Shown here piece after piece: positions 50,537 through 59,509 of a stretch of DNA of 64,000 nucleotides (its first letter is position 1; each line of letters opens with the position of its first letter). Below the pieces are notes generated by a model that was not told the origin of the DNA, searched no databases, and worked only from the letters and a program-made list of their open reading frames with translations. The stretch is from Pedobacter frigiditerrae (GTDB lineage: Bacteria > Bacteroidota > Bacteroidia > Sphingobacteriales > Sphingobacteriaceae): the NCBI RefSeq assembly GCF_004331645.1, contig NZ_SJSK01000007.1, positions 171,294 to 235,293 on the forward strand. Reading direction: 5' to 3'. The position numbers and the translations under genes are program-made.

Positions 50537-52677
50537 TAAAAGCACATTTATATAGGAATTTAGGTGTAATTATTGCTTTTATCTTTTTAAGTAATGGCGC
50601 TTTTGCACAGATAAATAGAAAGACTGTAGTCAAAAGACATATCATACACGTCAATAAAATTGATTCACTTTCTTCCCTTTCAGTTGGTAACGGCCGCTTT
50701 GCTTTTACTGTTGATGCAACAGGTTTGCAAACTTTTCCAGAGCGTTATGAAAAAGGCGTTTCACTCGGAACACAATCTGAGTGGGGATGGGATAGTTTTA
50801 AAAATACCGAAGGATACAAAATTCAAGAAGCCTATAAATACTATAATCAGTATGGTCGTAAAATTCCTTATGTTGTTCAATTAAATGAACCACAAAGATC
50901 AAAAGAAGCAACTAATTATTTTCGTCAAAATGTACATAGGTTACAATTAGGCAATATCGGATTAGAATTAATAAAATCTAATGGAGCGTTAGCATCAGAA
51001 GAAGATATCAAAAATATTAATCAAACACTTGACCCCTGGACAAGTGAAATTAAAAGTCTTTTTACTTTTGAGGGTGTCTCCGTTGAGGTGAGGACTTTTT
51101 CTGGTCAGGACCAAGATATTGTAAGTGCGCAAGTAAAATCAGATTTAATAAAAGCTGGAAGGCTAAAAATTCGAATTCGTTTTCCTTATCCAACAGGTGA
51201 ATGGTCAGACTTTGGCACAAACCAAAAAAATGAAGACAAGCATAGTTCTTCTATCATCAGTTCACAGCAAAATATGGGAGTAATCTCACATCAATTAGAT
51301 TCTGCAGCCTATTTTACTTCATTTTCTTGGAGTGGTTTAGCAAAGCTGAAAAAAAAATCAAAACATTATTTCACTATATCACCCGATAAGAGTTTAAACT
51401 CATTTTCTTTTAGCTGTCTTTTTTCGCCTAATAAAAGTGCAAAAGCAATTCCTACTTTCGAGTCTATAAAAACGAATAGCACTTCAAAATGGAAAGCTTT
51501 TTGGTTAAGTGGTGCTGCCGTAGATTTTCAAGGAAGTACCGATGTTCGTGCTAATGAATTGGAAAGAAGGATAATTCTGTCTCAATATCTTACAAAAATC
51601 CAATGTGCGGGAGATTATCCTCCACAAGAAACAGGACTAACTTATAACAGTTGGTTCGGGAAACCTCACTTAGAAATGCATTGGTGGCACGCTACTCATT
51701 TTGCACTTTGGGGCAGACCAGGTTTGTTAACTCCTAGTATGAATTACTACTTTAAAGTTAAAAGTAAGGCAGTTCAAATTGCAGAATTACAAGGTTTTAA
51801 AGGAGCCAGGTGGCAAAAAATGACGGATAATAATGGTAATGAAAGTCCCTCTTCAATTGGAGCCATGTTAATTTGGCAACAGCCTCATATCATCACTTTT
51901 AGTGAGTTAGCTTATCGTGCAAATCCGAATAAAAACATACTAGAAAAATATAAATCATTGGTATTTGCAACTGCAGATTTTATGGCTTCTTTTGCAAATT
52001 ACGACCCTGTTAAAAAAAGATATGTGCTTGGTCCTGGTTTAATTCCTGCTCAAGAACGTTTTAAGGCTGATACAACTTATAACCCAACTTATGAATTGGC
52101 TTATTGGGAATGGGCTTTAAAAACTGCACAACGTTGGAGAGAAAGGTCGGGTTTAAAAAGAAATACCCATTGGGATGATGTAATTAAAAAACTATCTCCA
52201 CTACCTATTAAGGATGGAGTTTATTTAGCCACAGAGAGTTCACCAGATTCTTATACCAATCCTGAGTATAAAACTGACCACCCGTCTGTTTTGGGAACCT
52301 ACGGAATGTTGCCAGAAACTGATTTGTTAGACAAAAAAGTGATGAGAAAAACTTTTGACCTAGTTTGGAGCACTTGGACTTGGACTGATACTTGGGGTTG
52401 GGATTTCCCGATGACTGCAATGTCTGCAGCTCGTTTAGGAATGCCAGAAAAAGCTGTTGATGCTTTAATGATGAATATTAAAACAAATACCTATTTAATC
52501 AACGGACATAATTACCAAGATGATAGGTTGCGTATTTATTTGCCGGGAAATGGTGGTTTACTAACCGCTGTTGCCATGATGTGTGCTGGCTGGGATGGAA
52601 ATACAGTTAACAATCCAGGTTTCCCTAAAGATGGAACATGGAAAGTGAGATGGGAAGGTTTTAAGAAGATGATGTAG
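50533..52677 (+). CDS. Exported six-hairpin glycosidase-like protein, family not assigned
   Basis: This 714-residue exported protein has a signal peptide (about 1-25, ending G-A-F-A-Q). The N-terminal beta domain (about 30-310) contains S-V-G-N-G-R-F-A-F-T-V-D-A-T-G-L-Q-T-F. From about 335 there is a helical domain with Y-N-S-W-F-G-K-P-H-L-E-M-H-W-W-H and F-A-L-W-G-R-P, W-T-W-T-D-T-W-G-W-D-F-P-M and N-G-H-N-Y. This resembles (alpha/alpha)6-barrel glycosidases such as GH65-type enzymes. The E-x-H-W-W-H region may hold the catalytic acid. It overlaps the lyase gene by 4 bases, so it probably acts on lyase products. The exact reaction is unknown. Confidence 0.75.
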   Translation: MIKAHLYRNLGVIIAFIFLSNGAFAQINRKTVVKRHIIHVNKIDSLSSLSVGNGRFAFTVDATGLQTFPERYEKGVSLGTQSEWGWDSFKNTEGYKIQEAYKYYNQYGRKIPYVVQLNEPQRSKEATNYFRQNVHRLQLGNIGLELIKSNGALASEEDIKNINQTLDPWTSEIKSLFTFEGVSVEVRTFSGQDQDIVSAQVKSDLIKAGRLKIRIRFPYPTGEWSDFGTNQKNEDKHSSSIISSQQNMGVISHQLDSAAYFTSFSWSGLAKLKKKSKHYFTISPDKSLNSFSFSCLFSPNKSAKAIPTFESIKTNSTSKWKAFWLSGAAVDFQGSTDVRANELERRIILSQYLTKIQCAGDYPPQETGLTYNSWFGKPHLEMHWWHATHFALWGRPGLLTPSMNYYFKVKSKAVQIAELQGFKGARWQKMTDNNGNESPSSIGAMLIWQQPHIITFSELAYRANPNKNILEKYKSLVFATADFMASFANYDPVKKRYVLGPGLIPAQERFKADTTYNPTYELAYWEWALKTAQRWRERSGLKRNTHWDDVIKKLSPLPIKDGVYLATESSPDSYTNPEYKTDHPSVLGTYGMLPETDLLDKKVMRKTFDLVWSTWTWTDTWGWDFPMTAMSAARLGMPEKAVDALMMNIKTNTYLINGHNYQDDRLRIYLPGNGGLLTAVAMMCAGWDGNTVNNPGFPKDGTWKVRWEGFKKMM

Positions 52678-52694
52678 AAATTTATTGCATTGAC

Positions 52695-52857
52695 GTCATT
52701 TCGACGATAGGAGAAATCTGTTAGTTATTGATTACTGGTCCGACATAAGCTTGCTTCTAATAACAATAAGATTTCTCGTCGCTGCGCTCTGTCCTTTAGA
52801 TTTATTTTGATTAATTTTAGAATGAGAAGGAAGCAGGAGTAAACTATCGAAATGACG
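52695..52857. repeat. GTCATTTCGACGATAGGAGAAATC-type repeat block
   Basis: GTCATTTCGACGATAGGAG begins at 52695. A partial inverted copy, AGATTTCTCGTCGC, lies near 52769, and TATCGAAATGACG closes the block near 52845-52857. The same words form a compact inverted repeat at 59510-59571. The region between the pectin locus and the PhnA-like gene holds no gene. Confidence 0.5.
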
Positions 52858-52871
52858 AAATAAGTTGAAAA

Positions 52872-53450
52872 CTATCCTTTTCTAAGATATTTTGTTAGTA
52901 TCACAATAGTTTGTCCTTCTACCTTGCCTTCAATTTGTTCGGTATTATCATGAACTAAACGTATGTTTTTTACAACAGTGCCTAGTTTAGCACTTATTGT
53001 AGAGCCTTTAACATCTAAAGTTTTAATTAAAACCACTGTATCGCCTTCCAACAAACGAGCGCCATTGTTATCTTGATGAAATTCTACAGTTCCATCTTGC
53101 TCATGGTCGCCAGTTTTTTTAGCCCATTCTAAAGTTTCTTCATCAAGATATAAGATGTCTAAACTGTCTGCAGCCCAACCTTCATTTCTTAATCTGCTTA
53201 ACATTCTCCAAGCTACAACTTGCACAGGAGCAAACTCAGACCACATGGTTTCAGTTAAACCTTTCCAGTGTTCAGCATTAATTTGTTCGCTTTTTTCAAT
53301 TTGATCTAAACAAGTTTTACAAACAATAATGCTATTATCTGCATTGGCATTGCTAGCAGGAGGAACTTCGTATACCAATAAATTTGCATCAGCTGTACAT
53401 AACTCACATTTATTACCTGAACGATTTAGAAGCTCTTGTTGTAAAGACAT
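52872..53450 (-). CDS. PhnA/YjdM-type zinc-ribbon protein
   Basis: This 192-residue protein has two C-x-x-C pairs near the N-terminus (C-E-L-C at 15-18 and C-K-T-C at about 44-47) likely to bind zinc. A central helix follows, with V-V-A-W-R-M-L-S-R-L-R-N-E-G-W-A. A C-terminal PhnA domain (about 130-190) carries L-L-E-G-D-T-V-V-L-I-K-T-L-D-V-K-G and I-E-G-K-V-E-G-Q-T-I-V. It matches the long PhnA family. Despite the name, this family is not an established phosphonoacetate hydrolase and its function is uncertain. It is probably monocistronic. Confidence 0.85.
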   Translation of the reverse strand: MSLQQELLNRSGNKCELCTADANLLVYEVPPASNANADNSIIVCKTCLDQIEKSEQINAEHWKGLTETMWSEFAPVQVVAWRMLSRLRNEGWAADSLDILYLDEETLEWAKKTGDHEQDGTVEFHQDNNGARLLEGDTVVLIKTLDVKGSTISAKLGTVVKNIRLVHDNTEQIEGKVEGQTIVILTKYLRKG

Positions 53451-53511
53451 ATTGATATTAGGTTTTCGGCGAAAATACTGAATTAATTTGGATTGAGAGT
53501 TTTGTATTCAA

Positions 53512-53560
53512 TGTCATCCTGAGCTCAGCCTCCACTGAGTCTAACGAAGTGTTGAAGGAT
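53512..53560. repeat. TGTCATCCTGAGCTCAG-type intergenic repeat
   Basis: TGTCATCCTGAGCTCAG is followed by CTCCACTGAGTCTAACGAAG and GTTGAAGGAT. It is an inverted, rearranged relative of the element at 13373-13395. It lies in the 190-base gap between two minus-strand genes, which holds no gene. Confidence 0.45.
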
Positions 53561-53640
53561 TGGTGATGAAACCCAATAAATAACACCTGGTCCTCGATAG
53601 GCATAGACTGATAACACAAAGAATCTATGTTTCTATGTGT

Positions 53641-54555
53641 TTAACCCTTTAATGGCAAATGTACTTCTGCCAACATACACCTTGCACTACCACCACCATT
53701 TTTCTCAATTGTATATAAAGGAGCATAAATGATTTTACAATATTTTTCTAAGTTTATTACTTGGTCTTTATTTAAAGACAAATAAGCTTGTTCAGACATT
53801 ACCAATAAATTTTCACCATGTGTATTTTGAACTTGCAGCATATTTCCTGCAAAACAATTCATTTGGTTATAGCTGATTTCGATAATCTCTTTTTGATGAT
53901 TTGTCAGACTATTTTTAACAGTTTCTTGTTCGTTGTCATCAGTAATAGATTCGAAACAAACCACAGCAAATTTATCACCAACACACATCATCACATTGGT
54001 ATGGTAAATTGGAAAACCACTTGAATCTACAGCGTTAAAAACTACAGCACTATAACCGGTTGCGGCACAAAATTTACTCAATGCTATTTCATTTGTTCTT
54101 ATAGATATGCAAGCGTAAGCAATTTTATTATCTCTATCTAAGACTAAGCTTCCTGTTCCTTCTAAAAAAATATCTTGCGCTTCGTGTGTGCTTAAATCAG
54201 TTACTTTTTCAACTTTAAAGTATTCACTTACCGTATGAATAATATCTTCTCTTCGCTCTGCCCGTCTATTTTCTGAGAACATTGGATAAAGAACAACTTC
54301 GCCATCATTGTGAAAGGAAACCCAATTATTAGGGAAAATCGAATCTGGGGTCGATGGCTCTAATGTATCATCAATTACAGTTACATCAACTCCGTTTGCG
54401 CGCAACAAATTCACAAAACCATCAAATTCTGCCAAAGCTTGTTGCTGTACATCAGCATCTGCTGAAGCAACTTGAAATTTATTATTGCCAGCTGTTTGTT
54501 CATTGAATTTGAAATCAACAGGGCGAATCATTAAGATATGGTTGGTAGTCTGCAT
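53641..54555 (-). CDS. ctlX: CtlX-like guanidino-modifying hydrolase (arginine deiminase-related)
   Basis: This 304-residue cytosolic enzyme has the pentein fold pattern. M-I-R-P-V-D-F is near the start, and N-N-W-V-S-F-H-N-D-G contains the substrate-binding region near 75-86. G-T-G-S-L-V-L-D-R lies near 132, and the catalytic cysteine is in G-G-G-S-A-R-C-M-L-A-E near the end. It resembles the family named for citrulline utilisation (CtlX). The upstream arginine deiminase-family gene and argS suggest an arginine-metabolism neighbourhood. Real substrate is not certain. Confidence 0.82.
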   Translation of the reverse strand: MQTTNHILMIRPVDFKFNEQTAGNNKFQVASADADVQQQALAEFDGFVNLLRANGVDVTVIDDTLEPSTPDSIFPNNWVSFHNDGEVVLYPMFSENRRAERREDIIHTVSEYFKVEKVTDLSTHEAQDIFLEGTGSLVLDRDNKIAYACISIRTNEIALSKFCAATGYSAVVFNAVDSSGFPIYHTNVMMCVGDKFAVVCFESITDDNEQETVKNSLTNHQKEIIEISYNQMNCFAGNMLQVQNTHGENLLVMSEQAYLSLNKDQVINLEKYCKIIYAPLYTIEKNGGGSARCMLAEVHLPLKG

Positions 54556-54630
54556 TTGTGAGTATAAAGTAGTTAGTATTTAGTATTTAGACATGGCACA
54601 TCTTCCATTCTACCTCTTACATTTTCCATC

Positions 54631-56076
54631 CTAAAGGTTGTCTCTCAATATCGGTAAACTCATACAATGAAATCCACCTCGTGCTCTAGATAATTCTGCT
54701 GATGGCATTAAAATCAAAGTATCAGTCATTGTGTTTGCGTCTACTTTGCCACTTTCTAAATCCTGAATTAAATCTTTTACATCAACAACGTTGAAACCTT
54801 CAGCTTTAAAAGCATCCACAGTTTTATCGTTTCTATCATAACCAACCACAACACCTTCTTTTAAGGCTAATAAATTACATGAATCAGTCCATTGCTCTCT
54901 CGAGTCATAAGGGAAGGTATTGTTTCCACTGTATATGATTTTTGTTGGCTCGGTGCTATGTAAATCGTTTCTGCTGATATCATCTAACAAAGCCTCAACA
55001 TGTTCAAAATACTTAGGTTCTCCAGGTTTATCTTTGTGAAATTGGATTGCAGTTGTTGCTTCAAGTTTTTCTGGCTCCTTTAGAAAGTTAATTGGTTCAT
55101 CTGCATTGAACTTAGGCGAGTGTGCAATTGAATTTAAAATTACCCACGTATTCCTTTTTACTTGCGTAAAAACGGTGTCCAAGTGCATATAGTCTCGCTT
55201 GGCAGGAATTTTAACAACTGTTACTTTTTCCACCACATTTTGCTCAAATAACAATTTAATGGCTTCATTTGCCCCATGTTCCGATGTTCTTTCACTGCAA
55301 CCAATTAGAACATGATTCGGACTAACCATCATGACATCACCACCCTCTAAAGTAGTGCTAAATGATGGTTCATCGCCAGGTCTTAAAAAGTGCATCGTAA
55401 CATCTGGGATCTCTAAAATGTTATTTCTGTAAGCCTCAAAAACTGGATGATTAAAAAATAAATAACGCATCAACAATGTTTCACGAGCACGAGCTTTTTT
55501 AGCTGGCTTATTAAGTAGAATGAAATTGTTAATCGTAGTGCCAACGTCTCTCGTGAAAATCAAATTCGGAATAGGGGCGAAAATCATTGTATCATTAGCC
55601 ATTGTGCCCGAAATGCATAATTCTGCTAATTCTTTTGGATCCATTTCTGCCAATTGAAGTTGTAATTTATAAGTACATCCTTCAATAGCACAAACTGCAG
55701 AAACTAATTTCTTCTTGATTGATTCACTTTCCAACATCTCAATCAACAGTTGCTGGATTTCTAAAACTGAGTTAGAATTGTGAAATTCCTTGTGTCCAGG
55801 TTTATAGAAATTACGGTTAGCCTCTTCCGAATCAATAGCAGCTAATTTGCCTTTAATTTTTTCAGGGTCTAGAAAGTACATCAACAATTTTAAATAGTAA
55901 TCGTATTCGCCTTTACGGATGGTGTCTAAATGAACAATATCCTCAAAAAGCCAATCTTGTGCCTTTGAAGGAACTACTTTTCCTAATCCACTATCTGGAC
56001 TATGAATTAATAATTTCCTCAATCGCCCTATTTCTGTATTTACATTAACTTTAAAATCCTGTTGTTGTTTACTCAT
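54631..56076 (-). CDS. Arginine deiminase-family protein
   Basis: This protein has 481 residues from the ATG at 56076; an earlier in-frame ATG at 56133 adds 19 unlikely residues. Conserved deiminase motifs are present: P-N-L-I-F-T-R-D-V (substrate aspartate), L-E-G-G-D-V-M-M-V, M-H-L-D-T-V-F-T-Q-V with the catalytic histidine, and the nucleophile in R-G-G-F-H-C-M-S-L-P. It is longer than classical ArcA (about 410), with an extended central region. It probably converts arginine or a related guanidino compound to citrulline and ammonia. It lies 75 bases before the CtlX-like gene and may be co-transcribed with it. Confidence 0.85.
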   Translation of the reverse strand: MSKQQQDFKVNVNTEIGRLRKLLIHSPDSGLGKVVPSKAQDWLFEDIVHLDTIRKGEYDYYLKLLMYFLDPEKIKGKLAAIDSEEANRNFYKPGHKEFHNSNSVLEIQQLLIEMLESESIKKKLVSAVCAIEGCTYKLQLQLAEMDPKELAELCISGTMANDTMIFAPIPNLIFTRDVGTTINNFILLNKPAKKARARETLLMRYLFFNHPVFEAYRNNILEIPDVTMHFLRPGDEPSFSTTLEGGDVMMVSPNHVLIGCSERTSEHGANEAIKLLFEQNVVEKVTVVKIPAKRDYMHLDTVFTQVKRNTWVILNSIAHSPKFNADEPINFLKEPEKLEATTAIQFHKDKPGEPKYFEHVEALLDDISRNDLHSTEPTKIIYSGNNTFPYDSREQWTDSCNLLALKEGVVVGYDRNDKTVDAFKAEGFNVVDVKDLIQDLESGKVDANTMTDTLILMPSAELSRARGGFHCMSLPILRDNL

Positions 56077-56122
56077 ATATTTGGTATGTTGTTGCACAAA
56101 GCTATTTAATTTTAGAATAGTA

Positions 56123-56150
56123 TCAAGTAGCAAGTATCAAGTAGCAAGAT
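56123..56150. repeat. Short tandem repeat in the deiminase/argS spacer
   Basis: TATCAAGTAGCAAG is repeated twice in tandem. It lies in the divergent spacer between the deiminase gene and argS. Confidence 0.55.
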
Positions 56151-56194
56151 AAGACCTTCTACCTTAAAACCTTCCGCCTTCCACCTTTTTTATA

Positions 56195-56202
56195 TATTTT
56201 TG
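56195..56202 (+). promoter_or_regulatory. Candidate argS -7 box very close to the start codon
   Basis: TATTTTTG fits the Bacteroidota -7 pattern TAnnTTTG and ends only 4 bases before the argS ATG at 56207. Transcription would start at or near the A of the ATG, implying a leaderless message. No good TTTG lies about 20 bases upstream. Confidence 0.35.
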
Positions 56203-56206
56203 CAGT

Positions 56207-57979
56207 ATGAATTTTATTATCACTGCCACACTTAATGCAATTAAACAAATCTACAATGAAGAAATTGCGGAGAGTGTAATCAATATACAAGAAACTCGTA
56301 AGGAATTTGAAGGACAGGTAACGATTGTTGTTTTTCCTTTTACCAAAATCTCTAAAAAATCTCCAGAGGAAACTGCAAAAGCCATAGGCGAATATTTAGT
56401 AGAAAATGTAGAAGATATTACTGCATTTAATGTGGTTAAAGGTTTTTTAAACTTAAGCATAGCCGAAAGTTATTGGATTAATTTATTGAATAATGAGCTT
56501 TTAAGCGATGACTTTGGCAAAGTAAAAGCAAACGGCCAAAAAGTGATGGTAGAATATTCATCGCCAAACACTAACAAGCCTTTACACTTAGGTCACGTTC
56601 GTAACAACTTATTGGGATATGCCGTTGCAGAGTTGTTAAAAGCAGATGGCTACGAAGTTTTTAAAGTTAATTTGGTTAACGATAGGGGAATTCACATCTG
56701 CAAATCGATGTTGGCTTGGGAGAAATGGGGCAATAGTGAAACTCCTGATAGTTCGGGCTTAAAAGGCGATCATTTAGTAGGGAAGTATTATGTTATTTTT
56801 GATAAAGAATATAAAAAAGAGATTGAAGCTTTAAAAGCTGAAGGGCAGACTGAAGATGAAGCCAAAAAGAATGCTCCTTTAATTAAGGAAGCACAACAAA
56901 TGCTGTTGGCTTGGGAAGCAGGAGACGAAGAAGTAATTAATCTTTGGAAAAAGATGAATGGCTGGGTTTATACCGGTTTTGATATTAGCTATAAAAACTT
57001 AGGTGTAGATTTTGATAAATATTACTACGAAAGTAATACCTATTTATTAGGAAAAGATACAGTTGATGAAGGTTTAGAGAAAGGCGTTTTCTTTAAAAAG
57101 GAGGATGGCTCGGTGTGGATTGATTTAACAGCGGATGGTTTAGACCAAAAACTAGTTTTGCGTGCTGATGGAACTTCAGTTTACATTACACAAGATTTAG
57201 GGACTGCTCAAATGAAATATGATGATTTTGAGATGGACCAATCTATTTATGTGGTTGGTAATGAGCAAGATTATCACTTTAAGGTATTGTTCTTAATCTT
57301 AGAGAAGCTCGGTAAAAGTTGGGCAAAAGGTCTACATCACTTAAGTTACGGGATGGTAGATTTACCTAGCGGAAAAATGAAAAGTAGGGAAGGAACAGTG
57401 GTTGATGCAGATGATTTAGTGGCAGAAATGATTGACACAGCTCGTCAGAAAACAGAAGCTCTAGGTAAAATAAACGATTTTTCTGATGATGAAAAAGAGG
57501 AATTGTACTATAACATCGGACTTGGTGCTTTAAAATATTTCTTGTTAAAAGTTGAACCTAAAAAACGTTTGTTATTCGACCCTTCAGAATCTATCGATTT
57601 CCAAGGACATACAGGCCCGTTTATACAGTACACTCACGCAAGGATTAAATCATTACTATTAAAAGCAAATTATAAGGTAGGCGTTAAGAGTTTGGCTTTT
57701 GGCGCACTTTCAGAAACTGAATTAGAAATGATTATGCTTTTGGCTAAATATCCTACTGAAATTTCTACAGCGGCAAAAGCGTATAGTCCAGCATTTTTAG
57801 CAAACTATTTATATGAGCTAGCTAAGTTGTTCAATAAGTTTTATCATGAAGTACCACCAATTGTAAAAGAAGAAAGTGAAGCTTTAAAACAACATCGCTT
57901 AAATATTTGTAAGCTTACTGCTGATGTTCTAAAAAGTGGAACAAAGATTTTGGGTATCAATGTACCTGAGAGAATGTAA
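56207..57979 (+). CDS. argS: Arginyl-tRNA synthetase
   Basis: This 590-residue class I synthetase has an N-terminal additional domain (about 1-95). The catalytic core starts with the HIGH-type motif N-K-P-L-H-L-G-H-V-R-N-N near 122-133. It also has Y-I-T-Q-D-L-G-T-A, and Y-G-M-V-D-L-P-S-G-K-M-K-S-R-E-G-T near 381-397, the KMSKS-equivalent. The C-terminal anticodon-binding helical domain ends V-P-E-R-M, as is typical. It charges tRNA-Arg in the cytosol. It is transcribed divergently from the deiminase-family gene. Confidence 0.97.
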   Translation: MNFIITATLNAIKQIYNEEIAESVINIQETRKEFEGQVTIVVFPFTKISKKSPEETAKAIGEYLVENVEDITAFNVVKGFLNLSIAESYWINLLNNELLSDDFGKVKANGQKVMVEYSSPNTNKPLHLGHVRNNLLGYAVAELLKADGYEVFKVNLVNDRGIHICKSMLAWEKWGNSETPDSSGLKGDHLVGKYYVIFDKEYKKEIEALKAEGQTEDEAKKNAPLIKEAQQMLLAWEAGDEEVINLWKKMNGWVYTGFDISYKNLGVDFDKYYYESNTYLLGKDTVDEGLEKGVFFKKEDGSVWIDLTADGLDQKLVLRADGTSVYITQDLGTAQMKYDDFEMDQSIYVVGNEQDYHFKVLFLILEKLGKSWAKGLHHLSYGMVDLPSGKMKSREGTVVDADDLVAEMIDTARQKTEALGKINDFSDDEKEELYYNIGLGALKYFLLKVEPKKRLLFDPSESIDFQGHTGPFIQYTHARIKSLLLKANYKVGVKSLAFGALSETELEMIMLLAKYPTEISTAAKAYSPAFLANYLYELAKLFNKFYHEVPPIVKEESEALKQHRLNICKLTADVLKSGTKILGINVPERM

Positions 57980-58080
57980 TTGGTTCATTGGTCTCAATTG
58001 TTCATTAGTTCATTGGGCAAAGTTTGAAAGTAAAATTCCTTTACAGATGCCTTATTTTGGAGGTAAATAATTTATTATTA

Positions 58081-58734
58081 ATGAGAAATGTAAGCTTAGT
58101 TTTTTTATTTGTTTTTATATCCTGTTCAATAACCTTAGCACAGCAAAAAACAGTCTTTAAAGAAGATTTTGAAGGTTATGATAATGATTGGAGGCTAGTT
58201 AATAATAAAGAATTTAAAGTAAAGCAAGAGGAGGGGAAATTAGCTTTTAGTAAGGCTAATCTAAATAAAGTAATGAATGGTTGCTTATGGTATAAAAAGA
58301 CAATAAATAATTTTTATACCGATAAAAACTTTATCATTTCCTTTGATGCAAATAGTATTAGCTCTGAATTTAATCGAGCATTTGATGTTCAATGGGGTAA
58401 ATTGCAGGAGTTTGATGGCGTAAGAAAAACTTCTATATATCAATTGGAGTTCTCAATGAATAAAGTGAGATTAGCACAACTTGATAGACCAAAAAACTGG
58501 CTATATTTCAAATGGTCTGATGAATTAATGGATGATTCACTTAGTCCTTTTCAACTAGAAAGAGGCAAGTTTAGCAAGTTTGAAATTATACAAGAGAACG
58601 ATTTATTACTTGTAAAGGTTAACCAAAAATTAGTTTATAAAATGCCTTTAAAGGTGCTGAGTGGAAGTGAGATAGGTTTTCAACATTGCTTAAAAGGTGA
58701 GTGGGAACTTGACAACTTGATTATTAAGCAATAA
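58081..58734 (+). CDS. Exported protein of unknown function, predicted jelly-roll
   Basis: Read from ATG 58081 this is a 217-residue protein with a good signal peptide (about 1-20, ending I-T-L-A-Q). An in-frame TTG at 58024 would give a hydrophilic leader and is rejected. The body begins F-K-E-D-F-E-G-Y-D-N-D-W and is beta-rich, with N-F-I-I-S-F-D-A-N and W-E-L-D-N-L-I-I at the end. The F-x-E-D-F...W opening suggests a concanavalin-like/DUF1080-type fold. No catalytic motif is evident. It lies 2 bases before the TauE/SafE permease ATG and is likely co-transcribed. Confidence 0.72.
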   Translation: MRNVSLVFLFVFISCSITLAQQKTVFKEDFEGYDNDWRLVNNKEFKVKQEEGKLAFSKANLNKVMNGCLWYKKTINNFYTDKNFIISFDANSISSEFNRAFDVQWGKLQEFDGVRKTSIYQLEFSMNKVRLAQLDRPKNWLYFKWSDELMDDSLSPFQLERGKFSKFEIIQENDLLLVKVNQKLVYKMPLKVLSGSEIGFQHCLKGEWELDNLIIKQ

Positions 58735-58736
58735 AA

Positions 58737-59507
58737 ATGCTTCAAGAACTCATCCTTCTTTGTTTAGCTGCTTTTGCAGCGGGTTTTATTGATGCCATTG
58801 TAGGCGGCGGAGGTTTATTACAAACACCTGCAACCTTACTTATTTTACCACATTACCCTGTGGCAAGTATCTTCGGAACAGTTAAAATTCCTTCTCTTTT
58901 TGGTACAAGCGTTGCTGCTTTTAAATATGCTAAACAAGTAAAATTCAATTATAAAGTTTTGATTGCTTGTGTTATTGCCGCTTTCTGTGCCTCACTTTTA
59001 GGTGCTTATTCGGTAAGTATGATTAACAATGCGGTAATTAAACCAGTTATTTTAATTGTACTTATTTTAGTAGCGATTTATACCTATTTCAATAAACAAT
59101 TTGGTATTCATCAGCACAAAGAGCATTCTGTTAAAAAACAAGTTTTGTTGGCTGCTTTCTTTGGTTTAATCATTGGTTTTTATGATGGATTAATAGGTCC
59201 AGGAACAGGCTCATTCCTTATCTTGGTTTTTATTGCTGTACTTGGATTTGATTTTATCCACGCCAGTGCACACGCCAAGGTTGTAAACATTGCCACCAAC
59301 TTGGCAGCAATTATTTACTTCAGTTCTACAGGCCATATTTTATATCAATATGCCATACCAATGGCGATATTTAATATCATTGGTTCTTATTTTGGTGCTA
59401 AATTAGCTTTGCTAAAAGGGAATAAGTTTGTTAGAATATTCTTTCTAATTGTGATTTTCGGTACTATTTTAAGGTTTGCTTGGGATGTTTTAGTTAATAA
59501 AATTTGA
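58737..59507 (+). CDS. TauE/SafE-family membrane permease (YfcA-like)
   Basis: This 256-residue inner-membrane protein has about eight hydrophobic segments. The family hallmark G-F-I-D-A-I-V-G-G-G-G-L-L is near 16-28, and the repeat half G-F-Y-D-G-L-I-G-P-G-T-G-S-F is near 141-154. The family exports sulfite, sulfoacetate or related small anions. Substrate cannot be read from sequence. It begins 2 bases after the previous stop. A strong inverted repeat (59510-59571) immediately follows and may end transcription. Confidence 0.88.
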   Translation: MLQELILLCLAAFAAGFIDAIVGGGGLLQTPATLLILPHYPVASIFGTVKIPSLFGTSVAAFKYAKQVKFNYKVLIACVIAAFCASLLGAYSVSMINNAVIKPVILIVLILVAIYTYFNKQFGIHQHKEHSVKKQVLLAAFFGLIIGFYDGLIGPGTGSFLILVFIAVLGFDFIHASAHAKVVNIATNLAAIIYFSSTGHILYQYAIPMAIFNIIGSYFGAKLALLKGNKFVRIFFLIVIFGTILRFAWDVLVNKI

Positions 59508-59509
59508 CC

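Noticed and set aside
58024..58080. TTG start for the exported protein gene
   Set aside because: ATG 58081 yields a typical signal peptide; the upstream extension does not.
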